DNA of 64,000 nt from Sulfurimonas marina (GTDB lineage: Bacteria > Campylobacterota > Campylobacteria > Campylobacterales > Sulfurimonadaceae). The position numbers were made by a program, and so were the translations under genes. Below the pieces are notes generated by a model. The model saw only the letters and a list, made by a program, of their open reading frames with translations, was not told the origin of the DNA and made no database searches. Location of the stretch: assembly GCF_014905095.1 (NCBI RefSeq), contig NZ_CP041165.1:1054001-1118000 (forward strand), given 5' to 3'. Within the stretch, counting starts at the first letter, position 1; each line of letters starts with the position of its first letter. Of the stretch, positions 10,114 to 19,035 are shown piece by piece.

Positions 10114-10437
10114 ATGAGCGTACTTTTAGAGTTTGCAATGTTCCCGACAAGTGATAACTGTCGTGAAGGTTCATCAGTTTCAAAACAAGTTGCAAAAATT
10201 ATAGATGCTATAGATAAAAGCGGGGTGACTTATAAATTGACACCTATGGGGACGATTGTAGAGACTCAAACAATGCGTGAAGCTTTGGATGTAATTGAGC
10301 TTGCATATGAGCAGGTAAAAGATTGTGAGCGTGTATATAGTTCGTTAAAGTTTGATATTCGTCATAACAGTGACGATCGTCTTACAACAAAAATTAAATC
10401 TGTTGAAACCCACTTAGACAGAGATGTTAAAAAATAA
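10114..10437 (+). CDS. MTH1187/YkoF-family thiamine-binding-like protein
   Basis: A 107-residue cytoplasmic protein of the small ferredoxin-like fold family typified by MTH1187 and the YkoF half-domain. Recognisable features are the MFPTSDNCREGSSVSKQVAKI opening, the KLTPMGTIVE strand and the central helix. Members bind thiamine or its precursors, but the physiological role is poorly defined. AGAAGGA lies upstream of the ATG, with a TATAGT-like -10 near 10081. No thiamine gene is adjacent. Confidence 0.7.
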   Translation: MSVLLEFAMFPTSDNCREGSSVSKQVAKIIDAIDKSGVTYKLTPMGTIVETQTMREALDVIELAYEQVKDCERVYSSLKFDIRHNSDDRLTTKIKSVETHLDRDVKK

Positions 10438-10472
10438 TCACTTTTAATATTTTAAAATTATCTAAGATACTA

Positions 10473-10478
10473 TATAAT
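10473..10478 (+). promoter_or_regulatory. -10 box of the SulP gene
   Basis: TATAAT is placed 30 bp before the GTG start at 10509, with AAGGGA as ribosome binding site between them. This supports the GTG start. Confidence 0.5.
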
Positions 10479-10508
10479 TCCACTTATATTTTTTAAGGGA
10501 ACTCTATA

Positions 10509-12188
10509 GTGTCAAACCTTTTCGCACCAAAACTCTTCACACTTTTAAAGCAGGGTATATCAAAAGAGCAGATCTTTGCAGATATCATGGCGGGTATTAT
10601 TGTAGGTATTGTAGCCTTACCGCTTGCCATAGCTTTTGCTGTAGCATCAGGTGTTTCTCCTGAAAAAGGGATTATTACGGCAGTAGTTGCCGGATTTATT
10701 ATCTCTTTTCTAGGTGGAAGCAGGGTACAGATCGGCGGTCCTACGGGAGCGTTTATTGTTATACTCTATGCAATAGTTCAGGAGTATGGCTTTGACGGTC
10801 TGTTGATCTCAACTATAATGGCCGGTATTATATTGATCCTTTTCGGACTTTTACAGTTTGGCGGGCTATTACGCTACTTTCCGCAACCTTTAATTGTCGG
10901 TTTTACAAGCGGTATAGCCGTTGTTATTTTCTCTACACAGATTAAAGATGCTCTGGGATTAGATATTCAAAATCTTCCATCAGACTTTTTTGAGAAATGG
11001 ACACTCTACTTTCAGAGTCTGGAGACTATCAATATCTATGCACTAGCAATCACGTTAGCTACCATACTTATTACTATCTATGCAAGACATATTACGACAA
11101 AGATACCGGGTTCTTTTATAGCTATCGTAGTGCTTACTTTTGTTGTGGTTTTTTTTGATCTTCCGGTCACTACGATTGAGACTTTTTTCGGTGAAATAAA
11201 CGGCAAGATAGAGTTCTCTTTACCGCACTTTGAATGGAGTAGTTTGAGTACTTACATTGTTCCTGCATTTATTATCGCACTTTTAGGCGGTGTGGAGTCA
11301 TTACTCTCGGCAGTTGTGGCCGACGGTATGATAGGGACGAAACACAGATCAAACACTGAACTAATTGCTCAGGGTGTAGCAAACATTGTGACACCTTTTT
11401 TCGGCGGGATTGCTGCAACGGGAGCGATCGCAAGAACGGCAACAAATGTAAAAAACGGTGGACGTACACCGATAGCAGGAATAACACATGCAGTTGTGCT
11501 TCTGTTTATAATGCTCTTTTTTATCGATTTTGCAAAGCTTATTCCTATGGCTACACTTGCCGGGATACTGATCGTAGTCTCTTTTAATATGAGTGAGTAT
11601 AAAGCGTTTATCTCCATACTAAAAGGTTCATATTACGATTATATCGTTTTACTTTCTACCTTTATTTTGACGGTTGTTATAGACCTGACTGTTGCTATTG
11701 AAGTTGGGATTGTACTCTCTTCACTTCTTTTTATGAAAAGGATGGCAAGGGTTGATGGGAACTCTTTTGAAAAGAGTGATGATATAGATGATATAGACAA
11801 TTATGAAAAGCTGCCGGCCTGTGTATCAGTGTATGAGATAGGGGGCCCGCTTTTTTTTGCTTCTGCAAAACAGTATGCGCAGCAGATACAAGAGAGCGGT
11901 ATCGCCTGCAGTGTTTTAATTATCCGCATGAGGTATGTAAGTTTTATAGATGCAACGGCACTACACAACTTTAAAGAAGCTATTGGGATGTTGCGAGAAA
12001 ATGGTACTGTAATTATAACTTCCGGAACAAATGATGAAGTGTTTAAAGACCTATCAAAACATAATGTTGTAGAGATGATAGGGGAGATAAATATGCACAA
12101 AACCTTCCCGCGTGCAGTGGAGCATGCAAACAGTATTATTGATGGTTCTGGTGATGAAAAATTTTATACGCAGAAAGAATTAAAATAA
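10509..12188 (+). CDS. SulP family anion transporter with STAS domain
   Basis: A 559-residue inner-membrane permease. Roughly 10-12 transmembrane segments (residues ~25-410) carry the SulP signature region (GIIVGIVALPLAIAFAVASG and the GGPTGAF segment), followed by a cytosolic STAS domain (~435-540). SulP proteins move sulfate, bicarbonate or other anions, and the substrate cannot be read from sequence. The start is GTG with a good ribosome binding site. The 3' end overlaps by 53 bp the convergent TauE/SafE gene, which is also an anion transporter and hints at sulfur oxyanion handling, although bicarbonate uptake is an alternative in an autotroph. Confidence 0.9.
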   Translation: MSNLFAPKLFTLLKQGISKEQIFADIMAGIIVGIVALPLAIAFAVASGVSPEKGIITAVVAGFIISFLGGSRVQIGGPTGAFIVILYAIVQEYGFDGLLISTIMAGIILILFGLLQFGGLLRYFPQPLIVGFTSGIAVVIFSTQIKDALGLDIQNLPSDFFEKWTLYFQSLETINIYALAITLATILITIYARHITTKIPGSFIAIVVLTFVVVFFDLPVTTIETFFGEINGKIEFSLPHFEWSSLSTYIVPAFIIALLGGVESLLSAVVADGMIGTKHRSNTELIAQGVANIVTPFFGGIAATGAIARTATNVKNGGRTPIAGITHAVVLLFIMLFFIDFAKLIPMATLAGILIVVSFNMSEYKAFISILKGSYYDYIVLLSTFILTVVIDLTVAIEVGIVLSSLLFMKRMARVDGNSFEKSDDIDDIDNYEKLPACVSVYEIGGPLFFASAKQYAQQIQESGIACSVLIIRMRYVSFIDATALHNFKEAIGMLRENGTVIITSGTNDEVFKDLSKHNVVEMIGEINMHKTFPRAVEHANSIIDGSGDEKFYTQKELK

Positions 12189-12933
12189 GCGCTAACAATA
12201 CGATCAGTATATCACTTGCTATGAAACCGAGTAATGCGGAACCAATGGCAGCCCCGACAATAGAGCCGATAGATAGAGAGAGAAATAGTTTTTTCTCCTC
12301 TTTGAGTATAACAAAAGCTTGACTTTTACTGTAGCGTATAAAACCGACTATCATTGTTGGAAGACTAATGGCTAAAGATAAACTTCCGGCAAGTTTTACG
12401 TCGATACCGTAAAGGATTACAATAGTGGGGATAAGCAGCTCTCCACCTGCAACACCAAGAAGTGAAGCAACGATACCTATGATAAATCCTGCAAATATAC
12501 CCGCTAATATCTCTAAAAATATTGAATGAAACAAAGCCTCTTGCTGGTCACTTAAAAACCAATGTTCAAACAGAAGTACAGCAGCAAGCAATAAGAGTAT
12601 AATAAAAATGATGCGATCAAGTATCTTCTCATCAATTTTCATAGCATAACCGGCGGCGATCCAAGCACCTACTAAAGAGCCTGCTAAAAGATTAATGATG
12701 ATAGTTTTATATTCCCATATTTGTTCTAAAGGGACTTCGTACGATCGAAAAAACAATGCAAAAAAGACAACTACAAGGGATGTTGCTTTATTTAAGATAA
12801 CAGCTTTTAAGGTATCTAGTTGAAAAAGACCTTTAAGGATAGGGAGGCGGAATTCTGCCCCACCTAGGCCGATAAGCCCTGCTAAAGTTGCAACAGCACC
12901 ACCTGCACTAAATCCTTGTAAAAAACGCTTCAT
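12136..12933 (-). CDS. TauE/SafE family sulfite exporter-like membrane protein
   Basis: A 265-residue inner-membrane protein with about eight transmembrane helices in two repeats. Typical family motifs are GLIGLGGAEFRLPIL near the N-terminus and ASLLGVAGGELLIPT in the second half. Family members export sulfite, sulfoacetate or related organosulfur anions, but many are untested. The ATG has AAGGG five bases upstream. The last 53 bp lie antisense to the end of the SulP gene, so transcription of either gene through its 3' end makes overlapping RNA. Confidence 0.85.
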   Translation of the reverse strand: MKRFLQGFSAGGAVATLAGLIGLGGAEFRLPILKGLFQLDTLKAVILNKATSLVVVFFALFFRSYEVPLEQIWEYKTIIINLLAGSLVGAWIAAGYAMKIDEKILDRIIFIILLLLAAVLLFEHWFLSDQQEALFHSIFLEILAGIFAGFIIGIVASLLGVAGGELLIPTIVILYGIDVKLAGSLSLAISLPTMIVGFIRYSKSQAFVILKEEKKLFLSLSIGSIVGAAIGSALLGFIASDILIVLLALILILSAYKIFHHQNHQ

Positions 12934-12985
12934 CCTAGCCCTTGTAAAAAGTTCTTTTTCCCTTTTTTAACGGGAGTATCTTACA

Positions 12986-14383
12986 CTATGAAAGTGATTT
13001 GATAAACTCGCTCATCATCCTTACACCTGCACCTGTTCCGCCGTATGTATTTACGTCCCAAGGAGATTCAGTATAAGCACTTCCTGCAATGTCAAAGTGA
13101 AGCCATTTATCTTTGTTTTCCTCTTTAATGAAGTTATCTAGGAAAAGTCCGGCCGTGATCGCACCACCGTATGGTTTGTTTGAGATGTTACAGATATCTG
13201 CGATTTCGCTTTTGAGTTGTTTCTTGAGATGTTTGTTAAACGGAAGAGAACCGATTAACTCCCCTGAATTGTTTGCAGCATCATAAAAAGCGTGTTTAAG
13301 TGCATGTGAGTTACCCATTACACCAGTAGTGTATTGACCAAGAGCTACCATACAAGCACCCGTTAGTGTTGCAAAGTCAAAGATGTAGTCTGCTTTTACC
13401 TTCTCTTGAGCATAATCTAAAACGTCAACAAGAACTAAACGACCCTCTGCATCAGTATTACGTACTTCAATCGTTTTACCGCTTCTACTCACTAAAACAT
13501 CATCAGGTTTATACGCATCACCGCCGATCATATTTTCAACTGCACCTACAAAAGCGTGTACCTCTACATCTAGTTTTAGCTCACTGATAGCTTTGATAAT
13601 ACCAAGAACTGCACAAGCCCCCGCTTTATCCATTTTCATAGTTACCATAGATGTACCAGGTTTTAAACTTAGTCCACCTGAATCGTATGTTAAACCTTTC
13701 CCTACAAGTGTTACTACTTTTTTAGGTTTTTTCTTCGGTTTATAAGCAAGGTGGATAAGTTGTGATTCATGACGAGATGCACGACCAACTGCAAGCATAG
13801 CTCCACATTTCTCTTTTTTAAGCCCTTTTTCTCCTAGGATATTGCACTCTAGTTCATTCTCTTTTGCAAGGTTACGTGCAAGTTTTGCTAAAGTCTCAGG
13901 ATGGATATCTTCAGGGATAGTATTTACAATATCACGTGTAAAACAAGTCGCTTCAGCTACGATCACCGCCTCTTCAAAATCTTTCATTAACGCTTTGATA
14001 TCATCACATTTCAGATCGATTCTTTTAAGTGTAGATTTTTTTTGCTCTGATTTATATCTGTTAAACTCATAACCGCCTAAAATAAGACCTTCAATAACAG
14101 CTTTAATTGTTTCTTTGTTTACATCGAAAGAAGCAGATTTGGCATTAGAAGCTTTAAGCGCTTTAATAGCACTGGCAGCAGCAGTTCTGATATTGTCGTT
14201 ACTGTTATCTTCAATCCCAACTGTAAGTAGATCTTTACCGTATAAAAAACAAGTAGTGTCTTGAGCAGCTTCAAAAGCAGCTTTTTTAAGTGTCTTTTTA
14301 TAAGGATGTTTAGCAATTTCATCTTTTGTTATAAATGAAACGCTAACATCGCATTTTGTATCTTTTACTAATTCTATTTTCAT
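12986..14383 (-). CDS. pepA: Leucyl (cytosol) aminopeptidase, M17 family
   Basis: A 465-residue enzyme. The N-terminal macrodomain-like region (1-150) is divergent, as usual. The C-terminal catalytic domain holds the di-zinc motifs GKGLTYDSGGLSLKPG, MKMDKAGA and the family signature NTDAEGRLVL. It removes N-terminal residues from peptides in the cytoplasm. AAAAAGGAT precedes the ATG. It is transcribed with the upstream DUF4010 gene, which ends 28 bp before. Confidence 0.95.
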   Translation of the reverse strand: MKIELVKDTKCDVSVSFITKDEIAKHPYKKTLKKAAFEAAQDTTCFLYGKDLLTVGIEDNSNDNIRTAAASAIKALKASNAKSASFDVNKETIKAVIEGLILGGYEFNRYKSEQKKSTLKRIDLKCDDIKALMKDFEEAVIVAEATCFTRDIVNTIPEDIHPETLAKLARNLAKENELECNILGEKGLKKEKCGAMLAVGRASRHESQLIHLAYKPKKKPKKVVTLVGKGLTYDSGGLSLKPGTSMVTMKMDKAGACAVLGIIKAISELKLDVEVHAFVGAVENMIGGDAYKPDDVLVSRSGKTIEVRNTDAEGRLVLVDVLDYAQEKVKADYIFDFATLTGACMVALGQYTTGVMGNSHALKHAFYDAANNSGELIGSLPFNKHLKKQLKSEIADICNISNKPYGGAITAGLFLDNFIKEENKDKWLHFDIAGSAYTESPWDVNTYGGTGAGVRMMSEFIKSLS

Positions 14384-14411
14384 AATTTTTATCCTTTTTA
14401 AAATTTTATTT

Positions 14412-15659
14412 TTAAGCTATAAACCCGGCTGTTATAGTCAAGATCCCTAATACTAAAAGAAAAGCACCGCTGAGCATACCCGCTTTGTTCTTTGAAAAGA
14501 TATATGCATAGAGTGCTTTTAAAATATTGTTACTTCCCGTCGCAATTAAAATGGCTGTTGCAACACTCTCTATACTTACACCGAATTTAGAAGAGAGAAG
14601 TGATAAAACAAAAGGGTCAATGTCTGTAAAACCGACAATAAATGACAAGATGTTTAGTCCTAAATCTCCATACTGGTTTAGTACAAAATGGGTAAGTATC
14701 GCCATTACAATAAATAAAAATGCAAATAAAAATGCAGTACCGAGTTCAAGAGGGTTTTTATCTTCATTTTCCCCTAAGGTATCTGCTTTTTCATACTTAG
14801 ACTTATTATACAACACCAGTACAATAATACCACTTATGATAGTAAGAATTATAAAGGGAATAAGAAGTTTGTATGCAACCTCTGTATTAAACGCAAATGC
14901 AATCCCTAAAAGTCTTAAGTACATTAAAGTAGTTGCAACTACGATTGATGATGCAAAAAGATATGGTGTAGCATTTGAAGATGCTTTTTTTGCCAGTACT
15001 AATGTTGTCGCTGTACTTGAATAGATCCCTCCGAGTATCCCTGTTACAAGGTAGCCTTTGTCGTTAAAGATATATTTTTTTAGCACATACCCCACATAAG
15101 AGAATAGAGAAACGATAACCACTGCCAACCACACTTTAAAGTATGAGATAGGAATTATTTCAGATATTTGCTCTTGTGGAAGCAAGGGTAAGATTACACC
15201 GCTTAAAAGGAGTAGTTTTGCAAAAGTTTCTATCTCTCTTTCATCGAAAATAGTATAAAAGTGTTGCAGATTTTTATCTAGATTTGAGATAAAGACAACA
15301 GCAACAAAAATAATAAGTAAGAACCAGATATTAAAGTTGACAACTACTATACCGAAACTGTAAACAAGAGTGGAAAGAAGAAATAGTATCATCCCGCTAC
15401 GGTTACTTTTGAGTTTAAAAAAGTAAAAGAGGGAGAGATGGGTAAGTATTGCTACATAACCTACCATATAGAGGTATAGATTCATCTTTGCAAAGATGTA
15501 GCCTATAAGTGATATAAATGCGAAAGTTCTTACACTGCCTATCTCTCGATGAGATTCAGTATGTATCCTATGGGCTTTGATCTCAAGACCTATTAAAAAT
15601 CCTGCAATCACAACAACAATAAGTTCAACCCAAGGTGCGTGTAAGAGATTTTCCAGCAT
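14412..15659 (-). CDS. MgtC/SapB-DUF4010 family integral membrane protein
   Basis: A 415-residue protein with about 12 predicted membrane helices. The N-terminus carries the MgtC/SapB-like pattern (GFLIGLEIKAHR ... REIGSVRTFAFISLIG), and the C-terminal half matches DUF4010 (ATTLVLAKKA, TGSNNILKALYAY). MgtC relatives modulate P-type ATPases or magnesium homeostasis, but for the DUF4010 fusion type the function is unknown. It lies 19 bp after trpB on the minus strand, so it is probably read through from that operon. Confidence 0.75.
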   Translation of the reverse strand: MLENLLHAPWVELIVVVIAGFLIGLEIKAHRIHTESHREIGSVRTFAFISLIGYIFAKMNLYLYMVGYVAILTHLSLFYFFKLKSNRSGMILFLLSTLVYSFGIVVVNFNIWFLLIIFVAVVFISNLDKNLQHFYTIFDEREIETFAKLLLLSGVILPLLPQEQISEIIPISYFKVWLAVVIVSLFSYVGYVLKKYIFNDKGYLVTGILGGIYSSTATTLVLAKKASSNATPYLFASSIVVATTLMYLRLLGIAFAFNTEVAYKLLIPFIILTIISGIIVLVLYNKSKYEKADTLGENEDKNPLELGTAFLFAFLFIVMAILTHFVLNQYGDLGLNILSFIVGFTDIDPFVLSLLSSKFGVSIESVATAILIATGSNNILKALYAYIFSKNKAGMLSGAFLLVLGILTITAGFIA

Positions 15660-15678
15660 TATATTTCCGTTTTAATCC

Positions 15679-16875
15679 TTAGTCAAAATGAAGTAAATCT
15701 TTGGCTTGGATCATATCTTTATCACCTCGACCAGAAAGGTTGATAATGATAAGTTTATCTTTAATATTTGGCAGTTTTTTCAGGTACGCTACTGCATGAG
15801 ATGATTCAAATGCAGGAATAATTCCCTCTTTTTGACTTAACCATACGAAAGCATCCAGTGCTTCTTGGTCAGTTACATAGTCGTAACTAACACTTTTATT
15901 ATCATTATGAAAAGCGTGTTCAGGACCAATTCCAGGATAGTCTAGCCCTGCTGAGATAGAGTGTGCTTCAAGTATTTGTCCATCCCCATCTTGAAGAAGG
16001 TAAGACATTTGACCGTGAAGTACGCCAGGACGACCTTTTTTAAGAGAACATCCATTTTTACTGTCAATTCCAAGACCACCTGCTTCAATTCCGATACATT
16101 CTACCTCTTCATCTTCTAAAAAGTGTTGGAACATACCGATAGCGTTACTTCCGCCTCCGATACATGCAATTACATGATCAGGTAAACGGTTCTCTTTTTC
16201 AAGTATCTGTGCACGAGCTTCCCAACCGATAATCGCTTGAAAATCTCTTACCATTAAAGGATACGGGTGCGGGCCTGCAACAGTACCGATGATGTAGAAA
16301 GTATCACGAGCATTTGTAACCCAGTGACGGATAGCATCATTCATAGCATCTTTAAGTGTGCGGCTACCACTTTCAACGGCATTTACTTTTGCACCCAGAA
16401 GTTTCATACGAAAAACATTTAACTCTTGACGCTCAACATCTTTAGCACCCATAAAGATCTCACACTCTAAACCTAATAGTGCTGCAATCGTAGCTGTAGC
16501 TACACCGTGTTGTCCTGCACCTGTTTCTGCAATAACTTTCTTATAACCAAGACGTTTAGCCATAAGTCCTTGTGCGATAACATTGTTTACTTTATGCGCA
16601 CCAGTATGGTTTAGGTCTTCACGTTTAAAGTAAACCTTTGCACCGAGCTCGTTAGAGATATTTTCTGCAAAGTAAAGTGGAGAAGGGCGACCTACATAAT
16701 CTTTTAAATAGTAGTCAACTTCTGTCCAGAACTCTTTATTGAAACGAATTTCATCATACTCTTTACGCAGCTTTAAAAGTGCGGGCATAAGTGTTTCTGG
16801 AACATATCTTCCACCAAAGATACCGAAGTGACCATTTTCATCCGGATCAAATTTTGACGCAGTTGGTATATACAT
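15679..16875 (-). CDS. trpB: Tryptophan synthase beta chain
   Basis: A 398-residue PLP enzyme that joins indole and serine to make tryptophan. The PLP lysine is in the signature [14 protein letters not shown] (Lys95), the phosphate-binding glycine loop is GGGSNAIG, and the ammonium or serine site follows [13 protein letters not shown]. The length is standard for TrpB1. The ATG overlaps the apt stop by one base (TAATG), so the two are translationally coupled. No trpA is adjacent, as is common for dispersed trp genes in this phylum. Confidence 0.97.
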   Translation of the reverse strand: MYIPTASKFDPDENGHFGIFGGRYVPETLMPALLKLRKEYDEIRFNKEFWTEVDYYLKDYVGRPSPLYFAENISNELGAKVYFKREDLNHTGAHKVNNVIAQGLMAKRLGYKKVIAETGAGQHGVATATIAALLGLECEIFMGAKDVERQELNVFRMKLLGAKVNAVESGSRTLKDAMNDAIRHWVTNARDTFYIIGTVAGPHPYPLMVRDFQAIIGWEARAQILEKENRLPDHVIACIGGGSNAIGMFQHFLEDEEVECIGIEAGGLGIDSKNGCSLKKGRPGVLHGQMSYLLQDGDGQILEAHSISAGLDYPGIGPEHAFHNDNKSVSYDYVTDQEALDAFVWLSQKEGIIPAFESSHAVAYLKKLPNIKDKLIIINLSGRGDKDMIQAKDLLHFD

Positions 16876-17426
16876 TAATTAACCTCTATTACACTATAAA
16901 CTTGAGTTTTCTCTTTTAGATTTTTGACACCGTCTAAAAATGATAACCCTATAATAAAACAACACTCTACACATTGTGCACCTGACTGATTTACAAGTGT
17001 TGCTGCTGCATTTGCAGTACCACCTGTTGCGATCAGATCATCTATTACAAGTACTTTAGCATCTTTTTGAGCACTAAAAGCATCTATATGTACCTCTATC
17101 TCATCAACACCATACTCCAAAGAGTATTTCTCAGAGATAGTGGTATATGGGAGCTTCCCTTTTTTTCTAATAGGTACAAAGCCGATCCCTAACATCTGTG
17201 CAAGAGCTGCACCAAAAATAAATCCGCGAGCATCTATCCCTGCTATATAATCGAGATTATACTCTTTATATCTGTGATAGAGATGATTCATTAAGACACC
17301 ATACGCTTCTTTGTCGTTTAAAAGAGTAGTAATATCTTTAAAGACTATTCCAGGCTGTGGAAAATCTTTAATATCTCTAATCGAGTTTTCTATAATCTTT
17401 CTTTCTGTTTGACTAAGTGTAATCAT
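16875..17426 (-). CDS. apt: Adenine phosphoribosyltransferase
   Basis: A 183-residue purine-salvage enzyme making AMP from adenine and PRPP. The PRPP-binding motif [16 protein letters not shown] is at residues 125-140, and the adenine-binding [10 protein letters not shown] loop is at 63-72. It is the second gene after the small coiled-coil protein and is coupled to trpB downstream. Position and order match the apt-rpiB-lepB-folD neighbourhood I recall from Helicobacter. Confidence 0.96.
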   Translation of the reverse strand: MITLSQTERKIIENSIRDIKDFPQPGIVFKDITTLLNDKEAYGVLMNHLYHRYKEYNLDYIAGIDARGFIFGAALAQMLGIGFVPIRKKGKLPYTTISEKYSLEYGVDEIEVHIDAFSAQKDAKVLVIDDLIATGGTANAAATLVNQSGAQCVECCFIIGLSFLDGVKNLKEKTQVYSVIEVN

Positions 17427-17436
17427 ATATTACTCC

Positions 17437-17769
17437 TTACAGTAATGCATCAATACGACCCTCGAGGGCTTTAATTTTAGAGTTTAGGCGATCAACCTCT
17501 TGTCTATGTTTTGAGTTTCTTGTTTTAAGTACTTTTAACTCATTTCTTAGTTTCGACAGTTCTTCAGTTAAAATATCTACATTTCCTAAAGCACGTTGTA
17601 ATTGGATCTGATATTTTCTGATCAGTATCTCTGCTTCTTGAAGTGTTAACTTCATTAAATCATTACTACGCTGCTCTTTATTTGTAATACTTTTGAAGTA
17701 AAACATCTTCACAAAAAGATATATTGAAGCTAACGAAAGTACAGTTAAAAGTGACCATTCCCAAAACAT
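17437..17769 (-). CDS. Small membrane-anchored coiled-coil protein
   Basis: A 110-residue protein of unknown function. One N-terminal membrane helix (about residues 3-24) is followed by a charged heptad-rich helix to the end (leucines in LTEELSKLRNELKVLKTRN and VDRLNSKIKALEGRIDAL), predicting a membrane-tethered coiled coil. It resembles the uncharacterised small proteins found beside apt in other Campylobacterota. It is the first gene after a probable promoter at 17891-17896 and a long structured leader. Confidence 0.7.
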   Translation of the reverse strand: MFWEWSLLTVLSLASIYLFVKMFYFKSITNKEQRSNDLMKLTLQEAEILIRKYQIQLQRALGNVDILTEELSKLRNELKVLKTRNSKHRQEVDRLNSKIKALEGRIDALL

Positions 17770-17799
17770 AATAAAACTTCCTTAAATTTATTTCATAAA

Positions 17800-17890
17800 T
17801 TGAAGGGACCTTCTCCCATCTATTTATGACGGAGTTGGAAGTAATTCCATCTCCTACGTTAACACTAGGTTTCCCTCAGCGGGAGGCTCA
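17800..17890 (-). ncRNA. Candidate structured RNA or leader (6S-like or attenuator-like)
   Basis: The 146-bp gap between rpiB and the coiled-coil gene is G/C-richer than other gaps and full of complementary segments. On the minus strand a two-tier hairpin is clear (GGAG-AU-GGAA-UUAC-UUCC-AA-CUCC, 17831-17854). An outer CCUCCC (about 17879-17886) can pair with a distal GGGAG (about 17812-17817), or instead form local hairpins CCUC/GAGG and GGGA/UCCC. A TATAAT at 17891-17896 would start an RNA just at the outer stem. A closing stem, an open middle and a terminal hairpin recall 6S RNA, but it is shorter than usual. A regulatory leader of the downstream operon is equally possible. Confidence 0.4.
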
Positions 17891-17896
17891 ATTATA
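17891..17896 (-). promoter_or_regulatory. -10 box before the structured RNA / apt operon
   Basis: A TATAAT on the minus strand (ATTATA on plus), within the AT-rich stretch after rpiB. It is the only good -10 in this gap and would drive the structured leader and the coiled-coil gene, apt and trpB. Confidence 0.5.
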
Positions 17897-17915
17897 AAAC
17901 TTCTAAATTAAAGTT

Positions 17916-18344
17916 TTATAGCTCTATTTTTTCAACACGTTGGCAGTGTCTACCACCGTCAAAACCACTTTCCAGCCAAGAGTTGATGATAGACTCTGCA
18001 ACACCGAGACCCACGATTCTCTCTCCGAAACATAGTATGTTTGCATCGTTGTGACCACGAGCAACCATAGCTGTGTAAGCATCGTGGCAAAGTGCCGCAC
18101 GGATCCCTTCGTGACGGTTTGCAGCCATACTCATACCGATCCCGCTACCGCAGATAAGGATACCTTGACTCCCTGTATCTTCTAAAACACTTGTTGCTAC
18201 TTTGTGAGCATAATCAGGGTAATCAACTCTCTCTTTTGAAAATGGACCAAGGTCGATCACTTCATGACCTTTCTCTTTTAAAAATTCAACTGTCCAGTTT
18301 TTTAGATCTATTCCAGCGTGGTCTGTTGCTACGTAAAATTTCAT
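17916..18344 (-). CDS. rpiB: Ribose 5-phosphate isomerase B
   Basis: A 142-residue RpiB/LacAB-family sugar isomerase interconverting ribose 5-phosphate and ribulose 5-phosphate. The active-site Cys65 lies in GILICGSGIGMSMAANR, with the conserved DHAG at 8-11 and RGHNDANIL near 96. The gene follows the M50 protease gene by 13 bp on the minus strand, within the folD-lepB-M50-rpiB run. Helicobacter homologues were long misnamed galactosidase acetyltransferase (lacA). Confidence 0.95.
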   Translation of the reverse strand: MKFYVATDHAGIDLKNWTVEFLKEKGHEVIDLGPFSKERVDYPDYAHKVATSVLEDTGSQGILICGSGIGMSMAANRHEGIRAALCHDAYTAMVARGHNDANILCFGERIVGLGVAESIINSWLESGFDGGRHCQRVEKIEL

Positions 18345-18357
18345 ATATTTTTCTCCT

Positions 18358-19035
18358 TTAAGATAATAGTAAACCGATAATAGTTTGCACCGGTAAAAGT
18401 ATGAGATAGTGGCTTAGCGGTGTCATTAAAATAATAAGTACCACAATTATGCCATATCTTTCATTTTTATAAAAAAATTCTGCGATCTCGTTTTTTCTAA
18501 ACTTCAGTGCTAAGTGTGCTAGAAAATGTGCACCGTCAAATTGTGGAATAGGGAGGATGTTAAATACCCCTAAAACCACATTGATAACAAGCAGTTGAAA
18601 AACAAGCAGATAAGTAAATAGATATACAATACCATCAGCTGTTGTCGGCGAATGCATTGCAGTAAGTGCGATCGCGGCAAAAGCTGCTAATGTAAAGTTA
18701 TATACAATTCCGGCAAGGTCTACCTGCATCGCCGCATTGTATCCACCACGGCTAATAACTGTTAAAGTGTTGATTGGTACCGGTTTTGCCCAACCAAATA
18801 AAAAGCCACTTTCAGCTCCCATAAGCATTGGTAAAAAGTACATCATTAGCGGGACTAAAATTGTTCCCACTAAATCAACATGAGCTATAGGGTTGATTGT
18901 AAGGCGACCTGCATTTTTTGCAGTTGTGTCACCATACATATAAGCAACCCAACCATGCATAATCTCATGTCCGATAATAGCAATCGCTAAGGCTACAACA
19001 GCAGCACCGATTTTCAGAAAATCAAGTAATTCCAT
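18358..19035 (-). CDS. M50 (site-2 protease family) membrane metalloprotease
   Basis: A 225-residue protein with about five or six membrane helices. The zinc motif GHEIMHG (His23, Glu24, His27) lies in the first helix, and the third ligand is in NILPIPQFDGAHFLAH near the C-terminus. This is the compact group of site-2 proteases without a PDZ domain, close to those annotated beside lepB in Helicobacter. Substrates are unknown. It overlaps the 3' end of lepB by 14 bp, implying coupled translation. Confidence 0.9.
   Translation of the reverse strand: MELLDFLKIGAAVVALAIAIIGHEIMHGWVAYMYGDTTAKNAGRLTINPIAHVDLVGTILVPLMMYFLPMLMGAESGFLFGWAKPVPINTLTVISRGGYNAAMQVDLAGIVYNFTLAAFAAIALTAMHSPTTADGIVYLFTYLLVFQLLVINVVLGVFNILPIPQFDGAHFLAHLALKFRKNEIAEFFYKNERYGIIVVLIILMTPLSHYLILLPVQTIIGLLLS

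Noticed and set aside
14527-15024. 165-codon plus-strand frame
   Set aside because: It lies fully antisense to the DUF4010 membrane-protein gene and its product is a low-complexity shadow.
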